Positions 1-8,788 are shown, numbered from the stretch's first letter. The stretch is DNA of 64,000 bases from Paenibacillus xylanexedens (GCF_007676705.1 NZ_VEBF01000003.1:248001-312000); one strand, 5' to 3'. Program-made: numbers and translations. Notes: generated by a model not told the origin, from the letters alone.

Positions 1-1597
1 TTTTGCCTGAAGGTGTGGGCAGCTGATCCAGAAATGCAGCATGTGGCGTCATATCCAGCTTCACGAATCGATGTTCCTTCAGTCCCTCCAACGTGACTCC
101 ATTCATATAGGGGTTGTCCGTTCCCTGAAGTGCGTCCTCAATCATCTGTTCCGGCGTTTCTCCGAAGATCATAGGGTCATACCCCATGGCCTGTCCAAGC
201 AGGGAAAACAGTTCGACATTACTCTTGCTCTCCCCGATCGGTGCAATCACCGGCTCTTGCAGATGAACGTACTGATGCCAATAAGAGGTATACAGGTCCG
301 TCGCTTCAAATGAAGATGTGGCTGGTAATACGATATCTGCATATTTCGCTGTATCCGTCATGAACAGATCATGCACAACCGTGAACAGATCCTCCCGTGC
401 AAAACCTCGCTCTACCCGCTCGGTATCCGGTGCCACCACCAGTGGATTGCTGCAGTAGACCATCATGGCCCGGATTGGCTGCTCCGCTTCCAGCAGCGCT
501 TCACCAATCCGGTTCATGTTCACCACTCGCGGCTCCGGATTCTGCCGCAGCTCCGGACGTTCCAGCGCGTCGCTATTCGTGCTCGCGTAGCTGTTGGTGC
601 GAACGGCACCGCCGCCTTGCTTCAGCCATTGCCCTGTAATGGCTGGCAGACACGCAACGCTACGCACGTTCATCCCCCCATTATCATGGTGCTGGAGGCC
701 GTTGCCGATGTGAATATGGGCTGCCTGTGCGTTGCCGTATAGTTCGGCCAGCTCCACAATCGTCTCCTCCGGCACGCCCGTAATGCGTGCAACCCGGTCA
801 GGAGTGTAACTGCGGACATGATCACGCAGTGCCTCATGACCCACCGTATACTTTTGCATAAACGCTTCATCCGTCAATCCCCGTTCGAACAGCACATGCA
901 TCAATCCCAGCGCCAGTGCACTGTCCGTGCCCGGGTACAGCGGAATAAACCAGTCGCCCCATTGAGCCGTACGATTGCGATGAACGTCGATGACGACGAT
1001 CTTGGCGCCGTTCTTCCGGGCTTTCTCCGCCAAAACGACTTGATGCATATTCGTACTGACGATATTACCGCCCCATACCAAGATGAGATCCGCGTGCTCC
1101 GTATCTTCCGGGACCGTTCCCCGGTTGGCGCCCATCGTATATTTCCAGCCGGTATTTCCGGCGGCATTACAGATGGTCTGCTCCAGCACGCTCGCACCTA
1201 GCGCATTGAAGAAACGTCGGTCCATACCGTCTACGCCAAGAATGCCCATGTTGCCGTAGAAGCTGTAGGGCAGGATGCTCTCCGGGCCGTAGGTCTCGGA
1301 CAATGCAGTGAATTTGGTCGTAATCTCGCGAATCGCTTCATCCCAACTAATTCGTTCGAACTTGCCTTCGCCTTTGGCTCCTACACGTTTCATCGGATAT
1401 TGTAGACGCTCGGGGTGATACACCCGCTCGGTCATATTTCTGACTTTATTACAGATGGCACCCTTTGTTATCGGATGATCTGGATTGCCTGCCACCTTCA
1501 CAATTTTACCGTTCTCTTTATGTAACAACAGACCACAAGTGTCCGGACAATCGAGCGGGCATACCGCTGCAAATACCCCATTCTCCTGATCGATCAT
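1..1597 (-). CDS. molybdopterin-dependent oxidoreductase, YoaE-like (partial, C-terminus outside window)
   Basis: This is the N-terminal ~532 residues of a molybdenum/tungsten-bis-pterin oxidoreductase; the gene runs off the left edge. The ATG at 1597 follows a GGGGGAG ribosome site at good spacing. An N-terminal 4Fe-4S motif is visible as C13-x3-C17-x3-C21-x27-C49, followed by the pterin-binding core (segments VWGGNIVSTNMHQ and VIDVHRNRTAQWGDWF). A TICNAAG segment near residue 141 sits where family members place the metal ligand, so its Cys is a candidate Mo ligand. No Tat signal is visible, so it is probably cytoplasmic. The product resembles B. subtilis YoaE and formate-dehydrogenase-like proteins; the substrate is not known. 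A formate/nitrite transporter lies upstream on the same strand after a 428-nt gap, which makes a link to formate or another small anion plausible but unproven. Confidence 0.85.
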   Translation of the reverse strand, partial: MIDQENGVFAAVCPLDCPDTCGLLLHKENGKIVKVAGNPDHPITKGAICNKVRNMTERVYHPERLQYPMKRVGAKGEGKFERISWDEAIREITTKFTALSETYGPESILPYSFYGNMGILGVDGMDRRFFNALGASVLEQTICNAAGNTGWKYTMGANRGTVPEDTEHADLILVWGGNIVSTNMHQVVLAEKARKNGAKIVVIDVHRNRTAQWGDWFIPLYPGTDSALALGLMHVLFERGLTDEAFMQKYTVGHEALRDHVRSYTPDRVARITGVPEETIVELAELYGNAQAAHIHIGNGLQHHDNGGMNVRSVACLPAITGQWLKQGGGAVRTNSYASTNSDALERPELRQNPEPRVVNMNRIGEALLEAEQPIRAMMVYCSNPLVVAPDTERVERGFAREDLFTVVHDLFMTDTAKYADIVLPATSSFEATDLYTSYWHQYVHLQEPVIAPIGESKSNVELFSLLGQAMGYDPMIFGETPEQMIEDALQGTDNPYMNGVTLEGLKEHRFVKLDMTPHAAFLDQLPTPSGK

Positions 1598-1831
1598 CGT
1601 ATGGCTCCCCCTCTTTAAAAGCTATCCCTATATCATATCTTCTTCGAGGTTATCACGTAAAGAGAACAGTATATTTTCGCCTAATATTCGCCGCTATAGC
1701 AGCTTCAAATTATTTTCAAAAAAATGTTTTGTCGTTTGATTCAACTTCAGAATTCAGGGGTAAATTAAAAATAAGGCATTAGGCTAGTGTTTCCCCACTT
1801 CCTCCTCATGCCATATCATGGACCACTCCCG

Positions 1832-1882
1832 AAATTCGCCATGAACAGGTTTCGTTCCCCCGAACCTTGTCATGGCGAATTT
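1832..1882. repeat. long inverted repeat (palindromic hairpin) with a third nearby half-copy
   Basis: Arms at 1832-1854 and 1861-1882 share AAATTCGCCATGA and its complement and extend to about 22 nt with one or two mismatches around a 6-nt loop. A further direct copy of ATTCGCCATGAA occurs at 1950-1961. No T-run follows on either strand, so it is not a classical terminator. The rest of the 1598-2025 gap shows nothing recognisable. An open reading frame of 74 codons (1784-2008, minus) covers the repeat and has a GAGG site upstream, but its sequence is largely explained by the repeat and I do not call it a gene. Confidence 0.55.
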
Positions 1883-2025
1883 ACTTTGCGTTGAATTCCA
1901 ACAAGGACCCCATACAAAAAAAACGATCCCGACCTTCTCCGTCACAGCATATTCGCCATGAAACCGAGCAAGATCAGAATCGTCTTCTCTTCTGTAATAC
2001 GTGCACACATGCTACGCAATGTCCT

Positions 2026-2877
2026 CTACGCTTGTTTGGTCCACATCGCTCTAGCCTCAGTCTCCACTGGTTCGATTGATGTTGCTATCTCTGGCTTCAC
2101 TTTCGGCTCCAACTCACGCAGGTATACCATCCAATAAGCTGCGGCTACAAACAGAGCCCCACCAGTCAGATTCCCGAGCCATACCGGAATGAAATTCATT
2201 ACATATTGTCCCCATGAATAATATCCTTCGAAGATTGCAGCAGGGATGAGGAACATATTGGCTACAACGTGCTGGAATCCGATCGCCACAAATGCCATCG
2301 TTGGAAACCAAATGCCCAGTACTTTGCCACTCATCGTATCGGATGCATAAGATAGCCACACGGCCAGCGCCACGAGCCAGTTACAGCCGATACCGGAGAT
2401 AAAAGCCTGTAGGAATCCATCATGCAGCTTATGTCCAGCCATATCCACGACTTTCGCCAGATATACGCCCTCTCCAGTCAGACCAAGCACATGTCCAAAC
2501 GCGTACGCGACAAACAAAGCTCCAACAAAGTTACCAATCGTCACTAACGTCAGATTTTTCAACATGCTGCCCGCGGATAATTTCCGTGCAATCGTCGCGA
2601 GTGGAACAGCCATCATATTACCCGTCAGCAACTCGCCCCCACCAATGAGCACCATAATCAATCCAACCGGGAATACCGCTGCTCCAATCAGATTAACCAG
2701 ACTTCCCCAATCTGCCGGCGCAGAAGCAATGACCCGAATATCCAGTAGAAAACCCAGCGCGATAAAAGCCCCTGCCAGAAAACTGAGCACCAGTACAGAA
2801 GATACCGGATATTGAGCCTTCTTCATCCCTGTTTGCGCCGTATATTGTGCAACCTCAAGAGGTGTTTTTGCTGCCAT
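2026..2877 (-). CDS. formate/nitrite transporter (FNT family)
   Basis: Integral membrane channel/transporter of 283 residues for small monovalent anions such as formate or nitrite. It shows the FNT six-helix plan with the motifs GGGELLTGNM, LVTIGNFVGAL, GIGCNWLVALAVWLS and a second half with FQHVVANMF and WGNLTGG-like (VWLGNLTGGALFV). I chose the ATG at 2877 because the GGAGAGG site lies about 9 nt upstream; ATGs at 2886 and 2898 are too close to it. An Fnr/Rex-like palindrome lies 115 nt upstream. The next gene on the same strand is a formate-dehydrogenase-like oxidoreductase, similar to the yrhE-yrhG pairing in B. subtilis, which favours formate as substrate (inference). Confidence 0.9.
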   Translation of the reverse strand: MAAKTPLEVAQYTAQTGMKKAQYPVSSVLVLSFLAGAFIALGFLLDIRVIASAPADWGSLVNLIGAAVFPVGLIMVLIGGGELLTGNMMAVPLATIARKLSAGSMLKNLTLVTIGNFVGALFVAYAFGHVLGLTGEGVYLAKVVDMAGHKLHDGFLQAFISGIGCNWLVALAVWLSYASDTMSGKVLGIWFPTMAFVAIGFQHVVANMFLIPAAIFEGYYSWGQYVMNFIPVWLGNLTGGALFVAAAYWMVYLRELEPKVKPEIATSIEPVETEARAMWTKQA

Positions 2878-2991
2878 ATCATTCATCCTCTCCTTCACTG
2901 TTCATTCATCATTGAAACAAAACCATTTGGAAATTCCTTAGTTACGCGTCGAACGCCATATCCTAATTGTATCTTGGTCCTATGTAAAACT

Positions 2992-3009
2992 TTGTGCAAA
3001 TTATCACAA
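2992..3009 (-). promoter_or_regulatory. Fnr/Rex-type operator upstream of the formate/nitrite transporter
   Basis: The palindrome TTGTGCAAATTATCACAA matches the CRP/Fnr core TGTGA-N6-TCACA with one mismatch and also fits the Rex consensus TTGTGAA-N4-TTCACAA fairly well. It lies in the promoter region of the transporter. Which protein binds cannot be decided from sequence. Confidence 0.6.
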
Positions 3010-3100
3010 TGTTAATCACAAAAGTCGTTATCCATGATTGTCATTCAATGTCTATGACAGCAAGATATATAGCGCATGCTAGGATGTAACTTCATAGAAA

Positions 3101-3146
3101 AATCAAAAAAAGACTGACGATATGCTCGCCAGTCTTTTTTTGATTT
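3101..3146 (-). terminator. rho-independent terminator of nox
   Basis: On the minus strand a stem AAAAAAGACTG... pairs with CAGTCTTTTTT around a short loop, directly after the nox stop codon, and ends in a seven-T run. It is symmetrical enough to act on both strands. Confidence 0.85.
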
Positions 3147-3156
3147 TATGGCTTCC

Positions 3157-4518
3157 TTACACCATTGCTGGTGCTTTTACCTCTATTGGAGGCAGTGCTT
3201 GCAGACCCGCCGTGTTCAAGAAGTTCCACGGTTTGTTGTAATGTGGCTGGAAGAAGAAGTCGATGAAGGCCAGTTCATCTACGGTCATGTTGTTTTGGAT
3301 GCAGACCGAGATCGTATTAATCGATTGAGTCAGATCAACCTGTGACATTACTTGTGCTCCGACAATTCGACGAGTAGCCTGCTCATATACCACTTTGAGT
3401 AACAGTTTCTCAGCCGTAGGCATGAACTCCGGACGGTAGCTGTCTTCCAGTACCACGGATTCCACAATCAGACCTTCGTCAGCAGCAGATGTTTCCGTCA
3501 TCCCGGTACCCGCAATATTTTGCTCATAAATTTTGATACCCGATGTTCCTTGTGTACCCATATACGGTGTCGTAGGGCGAACCAGGTTGCGGGCTACCAG
3601 TGTACCCATCCGCACAGCGTTAGTCGCCAGTGGAATGTAAGATGCTTTGCCTGTCGGGTTGTAATGAATTGCACAACTGTCACCCGCTGCGAAGACGTCT
3701 TTTTGACTAGTTTGCATATATTTATCCACGATGATCGCACCGTTTGGCAGCATATCCACTTGGCCTTTGAGCAGCTCTGTATTCGGACGGAAGCCGATGC
3801 ACAGAATAACCAGATCGGTTTCAAACTCCCCTTTGGACGTGATCACCTTGGTCACTTTGCCATTTTCTCCAGTAAACTTCTGTACCGTTTGACCAAGAGC
3901 CAGCTTGATGCCGCGTCCAGTCAACGTATCTTCGATCGCATCCGTGAATTCAGGGTCCAAGTATTTGTTCAAAATCCGGTCCACACTGTCGATCAGGGTA
4001 ACTTCCTTGCCGTTCATCTGGAAAGCTTCCACCAGCTCTACGCCGATATATCCTGCACCTACAACGGTAACGCGTTTGGCATCTTTGGCTTTTTCAATAA
4101 TCGTATTGGAGTGATTGTAGTTTTTGCAAAGTAAAATGTTATCCATGTCGATGCCTTCAAGCTTCGGAACGACAGGCCAAGAACCCGTTGTCACGATCAG
4201 TTTGTCAAACGTATCTTCAAATTCTTCCCCAGTTTTCAGGTTTTTAGCCTGAAGAGTATGGCCTTCGGCATCGACTGCCGTCACTTCATGAAGCATCTTG
4301 GTTACAACACCAAGCTCTGCTAACTGATTAGGCGAAGAATAGAACAAGCCGTCAGGGTCTTTAACGACCCCACCTACGTAGAGCGCAATGCCACAAGATA
4401 GGAAGGAGATATTGTCATTGCGCTCATACACCGTGATGGTAGCATCCGGGTACAATTTGGCGGTATTTACGATGGCTGCGGTCCCTGCGTGTGTACATCC
4501 GATAACTGCGATTTTCAT
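3157..4518 (-). CDS. nox: water-forming NADH oxidase (Nox), CoA-disulfide reductase family
   Basis: FAD enzyme of 453 residues that oxidises NADH and reduces O2 to water, regenerating NAD+ when oxygen appears. Residues 1-13 (IGCTHAGTAA) form the FAD Rossmann motif; Cys42 in NISFLSCGIALYVGG is the single redox-active cysteine of Nox enzymes. A second nucleotide-binding motif (VTVVGAGYIGVELVEAF) binds NADH, and AAGDSCAIHYNP is the C-terminal FAD motif. The C-terminal dimerisation segment ends with FFFQPHYNKPWNFL. Sequence pattern is very close to lactobacillal Nox rather than to CoA-disulfide reductase. The ATG at 4518 has a GAGGAGGAAC site; an upstream in-frame ATG at 4587 lies inside an operator and is rejected. 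Three tandem Fnr/Rex-type sites precede it. Confidence 0.92.
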   Translation of the reverse strand: MKIAVIGCTHAGTAAIVNTAKLYPDATITVYERNDNISFLSCGIALYVGGVVKDPDGLFYSSPNQLAELGVVTKMLHEVTAVDAEGHTLQAKNLKTGEEFEDTFDKLIVTTGSWPVVPKLEGIDMDNILLCKNYNHSNTIIEKAKDAKRVTVVGAGYIGVELVEAFQMNGKEVTLIDSVDRILNKYLDPEFTDAIEDTLTGRGIKLALGQTVQKFTGENGKVTKVITSKGEFETDLVILCIGFRPNTELLKGQVDMLPNGAIIVDKYMQTSQKDVFAAGDSCAIHYNPTGKASYIPLATNAVRMGTLVARNLVRPTTPYMGTQGTSGIKIYEQNIAGTGMTETSAADEGLIVESVVLEDSYRPEFMPTAEKLLLKVVYEQATRRIVGAQVMSQVDLTQSINTISVCIQNNMTVDELAFIDFFFQPHYNKPWNFLNTAGLQALPPIEVKAPAMV

Positions 4519-4571
4519 TAAAAGTTCCTCCTCGAAATATATAAATGAGTTTGAATATAACGTTATAGTGG

Positions 4572-4656
4572 TTGTGAAACATTTCACTTCTTAATCGATA
4601 CTGTGTATGTGATTTATTTCACTTTATACACTCATTATAATGTGATCTTTTTCACA
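4572..4656 (-). promoter_or_regulatory. three tandem Fnr/Rex-type operators upstream of nox
   Basis: Three TGTGA-N6-TCAC(A/T) palindromes are visible: 4573-4588, 4608-4623 and 4641-4656. The last is a perfect TGTGA-N6-TCACA and the first (TTGTGAAACATTTCAC) also fits Rex well. Centre-to-centre spacing is 35 and 33 bp, about three helical turns, placing the sites on one face of DNA. This suits redox control of an NADH oxidase by Rex and/or Fnr. Confidence 0.75.
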
Positions 4657-4876
4657 TTGCAATAGGTTAAGCAAAAAAAAGTTTGTGGTAAGAAATTATT
4701 CCCTTTATTTAAGCCTTTCTTCCCTTCGTTTTATTGATTTCATTGTCCCCGGATCCAGGTCAGTTTATGCTATGTAATGGCTTCCGCAATCCCTGTTATG
4801 GGTGCTTTCAGGAGAGCCCTCTCCCCATTCAGGTTTTGCCTGTACAAAAATAAATGCACTAATTTTCATGACAGGG

Positions 4877-4906
4877 TTGATTTTCAAATTGGTAAGCGCT
4901 TACAAT
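4877..4906 (+). promoter_or_regulatory. probable sigma-A promoter with overlapping cre (CcpA) site for the pectate lyase
   Basis: TTGATT (4877-4882) and TACAAT (4901-4906) are spaced by 18 nt. A cre-like palindrome, GGTAAGCGCTTACA at 4891-4904, overlaps the -10 box. It differs from the TGTAAGCGCTTACA form by one base. CcpA binding there would block transcription when preferred sugars are present. The rest of the 4657-4970 gap shows nothing further. Confidence 0.65.
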
Positions 4907-4976
4907 AACAATGATCCTTTAAATGGATTTTATGTAAATAAACCACCAGATCTCATTTCGTTCAGGAGGCGTTCAT

Positions 4977-6152
4977 TTGAAGAAAAGTTTAATGTCTGTT
5001 GCTTTCCGCATGGTTCCCGTTACGCTTGCCATCACCATGATGACAACTGGAGTAGCGATCCCCTTCGCTTCTGCTTCTGCAGATTCTCCACCCGTTACGA
5101 TTAAAACCGAGGTTCTGTCCTCCAACGTCCCAGCAGGTACCGATGTGTCTTCGCTGCTTCAGAAGTTCAGGGATTTCAGTCATTTTGCAACTGGCGATCT
5201 GGCCAAAGATACGGCCTACGCCCTGAATATCGTTTCGTGGCAAATGCCTCACGGAGGATTTTACAAAGACATGAAAGAGCAGTACGCAGCCCCCTGGGAT
5301 GGTGTAACAGCACGATCAGGCTGGAAAGACCTGAATGGCATTGAACTTGGTACCTTCGATAATGATGCAACAACTTCCGAGATCCGCTTTCTGGCTGACA
5401 TGTATGAAAAAACCGGCAATCTGGCATTTAAGAACAGTGTTCGCAAAGCGGTGGACTTTATCCTGATCTCCCAATATCCATCTGGAGGATGGCCACAGGT
5501 CTATCCCAAACGAAGTAATTACTCTGACGCGGTGACTTACAACGACAATGCCATGGTACAGACGATGGTTTTGTTAGATGATATTGTTGAGCGAAGACAT
5601 GGGTTTAACAACGATATATGGACCTCCAATGATCGCAGCAAGCTGAAGAAAGCGCTGGACAAAGGGATTGAATATACGCTGAAAGCGCAAATTATCAATG
5701 ATGGTCAGCCCACCATTTGGGGTGCGCAGCATGATCCTGTGACCTATGCTCCTGTGACGGGCAGAGCGTATGAATTAGCTTCCAAGTCGGGATCAGAGTC
5801 GGTGGCAATTACTGCTTTTCTCATGTCCAGGCCTCAGACTCCCGAGATTGAACAAGCCGCCAAAGGGGCTCTGCGATGGTTCGATACGGTGCGAGAGAAT
5901 GGAACCAAGTATAACCGGCAAGGACCCGTATATTTTGAACCGGACGCAGGAAGTGTAACCTGGTACCGTTTCTATAACGTGGATGAAGATGTGCCTTTCT
6001 ACGCGGATCGGGATGGTATGAAGTATATGAACATTCTGGACATCAGTGAGGAACGAAGACACGGCTACTCCTGGGCCGGAAGCTATGCTCGTAACCTGCT
6101 TAAGCTGGCCTCGGATCAAGGCTATTACACATTAAGTAAGCCCTTGCCTTGA
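4977..6152 (+). CDS. pelA: secreted pectate lyase, polysaccharide lyase family 10
   Basis: Extracellular enzyme of 391 residues that cleaves polygalacturonate (pectin backbone) by beta-elimination. A Sec signal peptide covers about residues 1-35 (basic start, hydrophobic core, cleavage near ASASADS). The mature part is a single PL10 alpha-toroid domain; recognisable family segments are MPHGGFYKD, GTFDNDATTSEIRFLA, YPSGGWPQVYP, TYNDNAMVQ and the C-terminal FYADRDG and SWAGSYA stretches. The TTG start at 4977 has an AGGAGG site 8 nt upstream. It is a lone plus-strand gene between minus-strand neighbours, with its own promoter and cre site, and ends at a bidirectional terminator. The symbol follows common usage for PL10 enzymes. 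Confidence 0.88.
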   Translation: MKKSLMSVAFRMVPVTLAITMMTTGVAIPFASASADSPPVTIKTEVLSSNVPAGTDVSSLLQKFRDFSHFATGDLAKDTAYALNIVSWQMPHGGFYKDMKEQYAAPWDGVTARSGWKDLNGIELGTFDNDATTSEIRFLADMYEKTGNLAFKNSVRKAVDFILISQYPSGGWPQVYPKRSNYSDAVTYNDNAMVQTMVLLDDIVERRHGFNNDIWTSNDRSKLKKALDKGIEYTLKAQIINDGQPTIWGAQHDPVTYAPVTGRAYELASKSGSESVAITAFLMSRPQTPEIEQAAKGALRWFDTVRENGTKYNRQGPVYFEPDAGSVTWYRFYNVDEDVPFYADRDGMKYMNILDISEERRHGYSWAGSYARNLLKLASDQGYYTLSKPLP

Positions 6153-6208
6153 TCCTGGAGCTACATCTACCTGATGAGAAGCTAAATCTACGTCGTATGT
6201 AAAGTCAT

Positions 6209-6252
6209 CTAAAAAAGCCTATCCTCGCATAAGCAAGGATAGGCTTCTTAAC
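6209..6252. terminator. bidirectional terminator between pectate lyase and glutathione peroxidase genes
   Basis: AAAAAAGCCTATCCT and AGGATAGGCTTCTT form a stem of about 10 bp between two convergent genes, with A/T tails on both sides. Confidence 0.85.
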
Positions 6253-6261
6253 GTTCATGTA

Positions 6262-6741
6262 TTAACCGAGTAATTTCTCGATTTCTGCGCTCATGGCTTC
6301 CGGGGATTCTTTCGGTTCAACACGACCAACCACTTCACCTTCACGGTTAACAAGGAACTTGGTGAAGTTCCATTGGATGTCGTTTGTTTCACCTGTACCG
6401 GGTTGTTGCTCTTTAAGGTATTGGAACAGGGGATGTGCTTCCTCACCATTCACATCTACCTTGGCAAACACCGGGAAGTTCACACCATAGTTAATCTGGC
6501 AAAATGATTCGGCTTCCTCACTTGTACCTGGCTCTTGCCCTCCAAACTGGTTACAAGGGAACCCCAGTACAACCAAGCCTTGATCGCGATAACGATCGTA
6601 GAGCTTTTGCAATTCACCGTATTGCGGGGTCAGTCCACACTTGCTGGCTGTATTGGCAATGACCAATACCTTACCTTGATACAGATCCAGTGAGACTTCC
6701 TGGTTCGCGGTGGTTACCGCCTGATATGAATATACGGACAT
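6262..6741 (-). CDS. glutathione peroxidase-family thiol peroxidase
   Basis: Cytoplasmic peroxidase of 159 residues (usual family length) that reduces hydrogen or lipid peroxides, in bacteria of this type normally using thioredoxin rather than glutathione. The peroxidatic cysteine is C35 in NTASKCGLTPQY; the second motif GFPCNQFGGQEPG supplies the tetrad Gln and the possible resolving Cys, and WNFTKFLV near residue 128 supplies Trp and Asn of the active site. The ATG at 6741 lies after GGGAGGAATCAGTC; the ATG at 6762 has no site. Close to B. subtilis BsaA in pattern. Monocistronic by context. Confidence 0.92.
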   Translation of the reverse strand: MSVYSYQAVTTANQEVSLDLYQGKVLVIANTASKCGLTPQYGELQKLYDRYRDQGLVVLGFPCNQFGGQEPGTSEEAESFCQINYGVNFPVFAKVDVNGEEAHPLFQYLKEQQPGTGETNDIQWNFTKFLVNREGEVVGRVEPKESPEAMSAEIEKLLG

Positions 6742-6886
6742 GACTGATTCCTCCCATGACATATGTTGGTTTGGGCTGTTACGAGCAGTTGAGATCCAAT
6801 GATCCTACAGCCTGTCCTATTATTATAGACCTGATCCGATGCGATTACCAAATTCCGGTCTACCCATACCAAGGCTCCGGGTTACT

Positions 6887-7699
6887 TTAACCTGACTTGG
6901 CAGCCACAATGGCATCATACCGCTCTTGCCGCTCTGCCTTGGTTAGTTTGGGGCAGCTGTAACAGTAGTTCTGCCCGCCATACACTTGATAGTGCAGACA
7001 GCATGTCGGCTTCATCAGCATGGTCTCTCCAGGTTGATGGGGATTAGCAATCTCGACCGGTTTGAATGACAGCAAGTTCTTGCGTAACCCCAGAGTTTCC
7101 GGTGGCATGGCGATGACATGCTCATATCCCTGAATCACTGCTTCTCGTTCTGATTCTGTAATGTCCATCTTCACTACGGTTGTCTTGAACCATCTCAGGA
7201 TGGATGCGAGCTGTGCCCACATCTGACCGGTGTTCGCTTCTCCGGCAAGCGCCACGCCTTCAATCATGGGACGCAGTTGTTCGCCGTAATATGCTGTAAG
7301 TAACTCATTCCGCCAAGGAGATACAGCTCCAACACTGCTGTCTACTGAACCAGGATGGGCACGCTCGGTTGCATCTGTAAGTTGAAAATAAATTACGGGG
7401 CGCCCTTCCTGGACCTCCAACTGCAATTGGATATTCTCCAGGGAGATGTCTAGCGACGTATCACACATGGACGTCATATAATGAATTCCGAGCAATAAAC
7501 CGCGAACGGAGTGCATGAAGTATACAGCAGCAGAGCGAAGAGAATCCGCACGCAGATGCTCATTATAGGCTTCGAGCATAAGCTTTGCGTTCTCCGGATG
7601 TCTTAACAATGTCAGAGGCATGCCAAAAACCGGTTCGTTAACCGGACCGGTCGTTATACGTCCATATTGCTCTAACCACGTGTAGTTAATTGCTCCCAT
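6887..7699 (-). CDS. FhuF-like ferric siderophore reductase / IucA-IucC-family C-terminal protein
   Basis: Protein of 270 residues with the FhuF-type C-terminal 2Fe-2S signature CCLHYQVYGGQNYCYSCP (a CC pair, ten residues, then C-x2-C). FhuF proteins reduce iron bound to hydroxamate siderophores in the cytoplasm so that it can be released. The body is weakly conserved, as is normal for the family. The ATG at 7699 is chosen because GGGAGG lies 10 nt upstream; ATGs at 7717 and 7747 are not positioned for it. It lies 93 nt downstream of an iron-siderophore ATPase gene on the same strand and would share its Fur-controlled transcript. Confidence 0.75.
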   Translation of the reverse strand: MGAINYTWLEQYGRITTGPVNEPVFGMPLTLLRHPENAKLMLEAYNEHLRADSLRSAAVYFMHSVRGLLLGIHYMTSMCDTSLDISLENIQLQLEVQEGRPVIYFQLTDATERAHPGSVDSSVGAVSPWRNELLTAYYGEQLRPMIEGVALAGEANTGQMWAQLASILRWFKTTVVKMDITESEREAVIQGYEHVIAMPPETLGLRKNLLSFKPVEIANPHQPGETMLMKPTCCLHYQVYGGQNYCYSCPKLTKAERQERYDAIVAAKSG

Positions 7700-7792
7700 C
7701 GGTTGCAAACCTCCCATGAATGCGAATGAGCCGCGTGCGTTACGCACAGCGGCTTCATTCTATAGTGTACGGACCACGTATGGCCCATTTCG

Positions 7793-8677
7793 TTAACTTC
7801 CTGTCGCTTGAACGCGTTGTTCTGTCCGTCCACCTGCATGAACCATCGCGCTGTTCATGACCATCTGGTCTGGTGTTTTCGATTGTTGACGTTCACCTGC
7901 AAGAGCGTAAGGCAAGCAGAGCGGTACACCGGAACGCGGGTCAATCACGATATCTGCTTCAATGTTAAATACTTCACGAAGCACATCCGAGTTCATAACT
8001 TCCACAGGTGAGCCATGAGCGATGGCTTTACCTTTTTTGATACCAATCATGTGATGTGCATAGCGGGAAGCATGATTCAAGTCATGCACAACCATAACAA
8101 TGGTACGATTGGCTGTGGCATTCAGCTGCTCCAGTAATTGCAATACTTCGAGCTGATGAGCCATATCCAGGAACGTAGTCGGCTCGTCCAGGAAAAGGAT
8201 ATCTGTTTCTTGGGCAAGTGCCATGGCAATCCAGGCACGTTGACGCTGTCCACCGGACAGTTGATCAATCGGACGATCATGGAATTCAGTCATGGCTGTC
8301 ACTTCGATAGCCCATTCAATCATACGTTTATCTTCAGAACGCATGGAACCAAATCCTTTTTGATAAGGAAAACGTCCGTAGGATACCAGTTCAGTAACCG
8401 TAAGTCCTTCAGGAGCTGTCGGGTTCTGTGGCAAAATCGCAAGTTGCTTGGCAACTTCACGCGTAGACTGCTTATGGATGGACTTCCCGTCGAGCAATAC
8501 ATTACCTGCTTTTGGAGCCATAATACGTGCCATCGTTTTCAGGATGGTTGACTTCCCTGAACCATTGGCTCCAACAAGTGCTGTAATTTTTCCTTGGGGA
8601 ATCTGAATATTCAGATCCTCTACAATTAGTCTTTCCTCATAAGCGATATCCAGCTTGGTCGTCTCCAGACGAAACAT
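7793..8677 (-). CDS. iron-siderophore ABC transporter ATP-binding protein (FecE/FhuC/YusV type)
   Basis: Cytoplasmic ATPase of 294 residues that powers uptake of ferric siderophores. Walker A is GANGSGKST (about residues 36-44), Q-loop LPQNP, ABC signature LSGGQRQRAWIAMALAQ, Walker B ILFLDEPTTFLD and the switch His in VVHDLNHASRYA. No permease or binding-protein gene is adjacent, so like B. subtilis YusV it may serve permeases encoded elsewhere. The ATG at 8677 is preceded by AGAGAGGGATGATCGC (ribosome site AGGGATG). A perfect Fur box lies 112 nt upstream. The C-terminal 35 residues beyond the usual ATPase end are unremarkable. Confidence 0.9.
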   Translation of the reverse strand: MFRLETTKLDIAYEERLIVEDLNIQIPQGKITALVGANGSGKSTILKTMARIMAPKAGNVLLDGKSIHKQSTREVAKQLAILPQNPTAPEGLTVTELVSYGRFPYQKGFGSMRSEDKRMIEWAIEVTAMTEFHDRPIDQLSGGQRQRAWIAMALAQETDILFLDEPTTFLDMAHQLEVLQLLEQLNATANRTIVMVVHDLNHASRYAHHMIGIKKGKAIAHGSPVEVMNSDVLREVFNIEADIVIDPRSGVPLCLPYALAGERQQSKTPDQMVMNSAMVHAGGRTEQRVQATGS

Positions 8678-8788
8678 GCGATCATCCCTCTCTCATTTAT
8701 CCCGGTTATGTAATCCGGCTATAGACAACGAAAACGAAATTGTAATTAAGTGTATTTCCGGCGCAAATATCTTCTACATTAAAGATAC

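Noticed and set aside
1784..2008. 74-codon frame with a weak ribosome site after the transporter gene
   Set aside because: Most of it is produced by the inverted repeat; no domain or separate support for a protein.
3157..4518. CoA-disulfide reductase instead of NADH oxidase
   Set aside because: Same superfamily, but Cys42 context, the N- and C-terminal segments and the Rex/Fnr-type sites fit water-forming Nox better.
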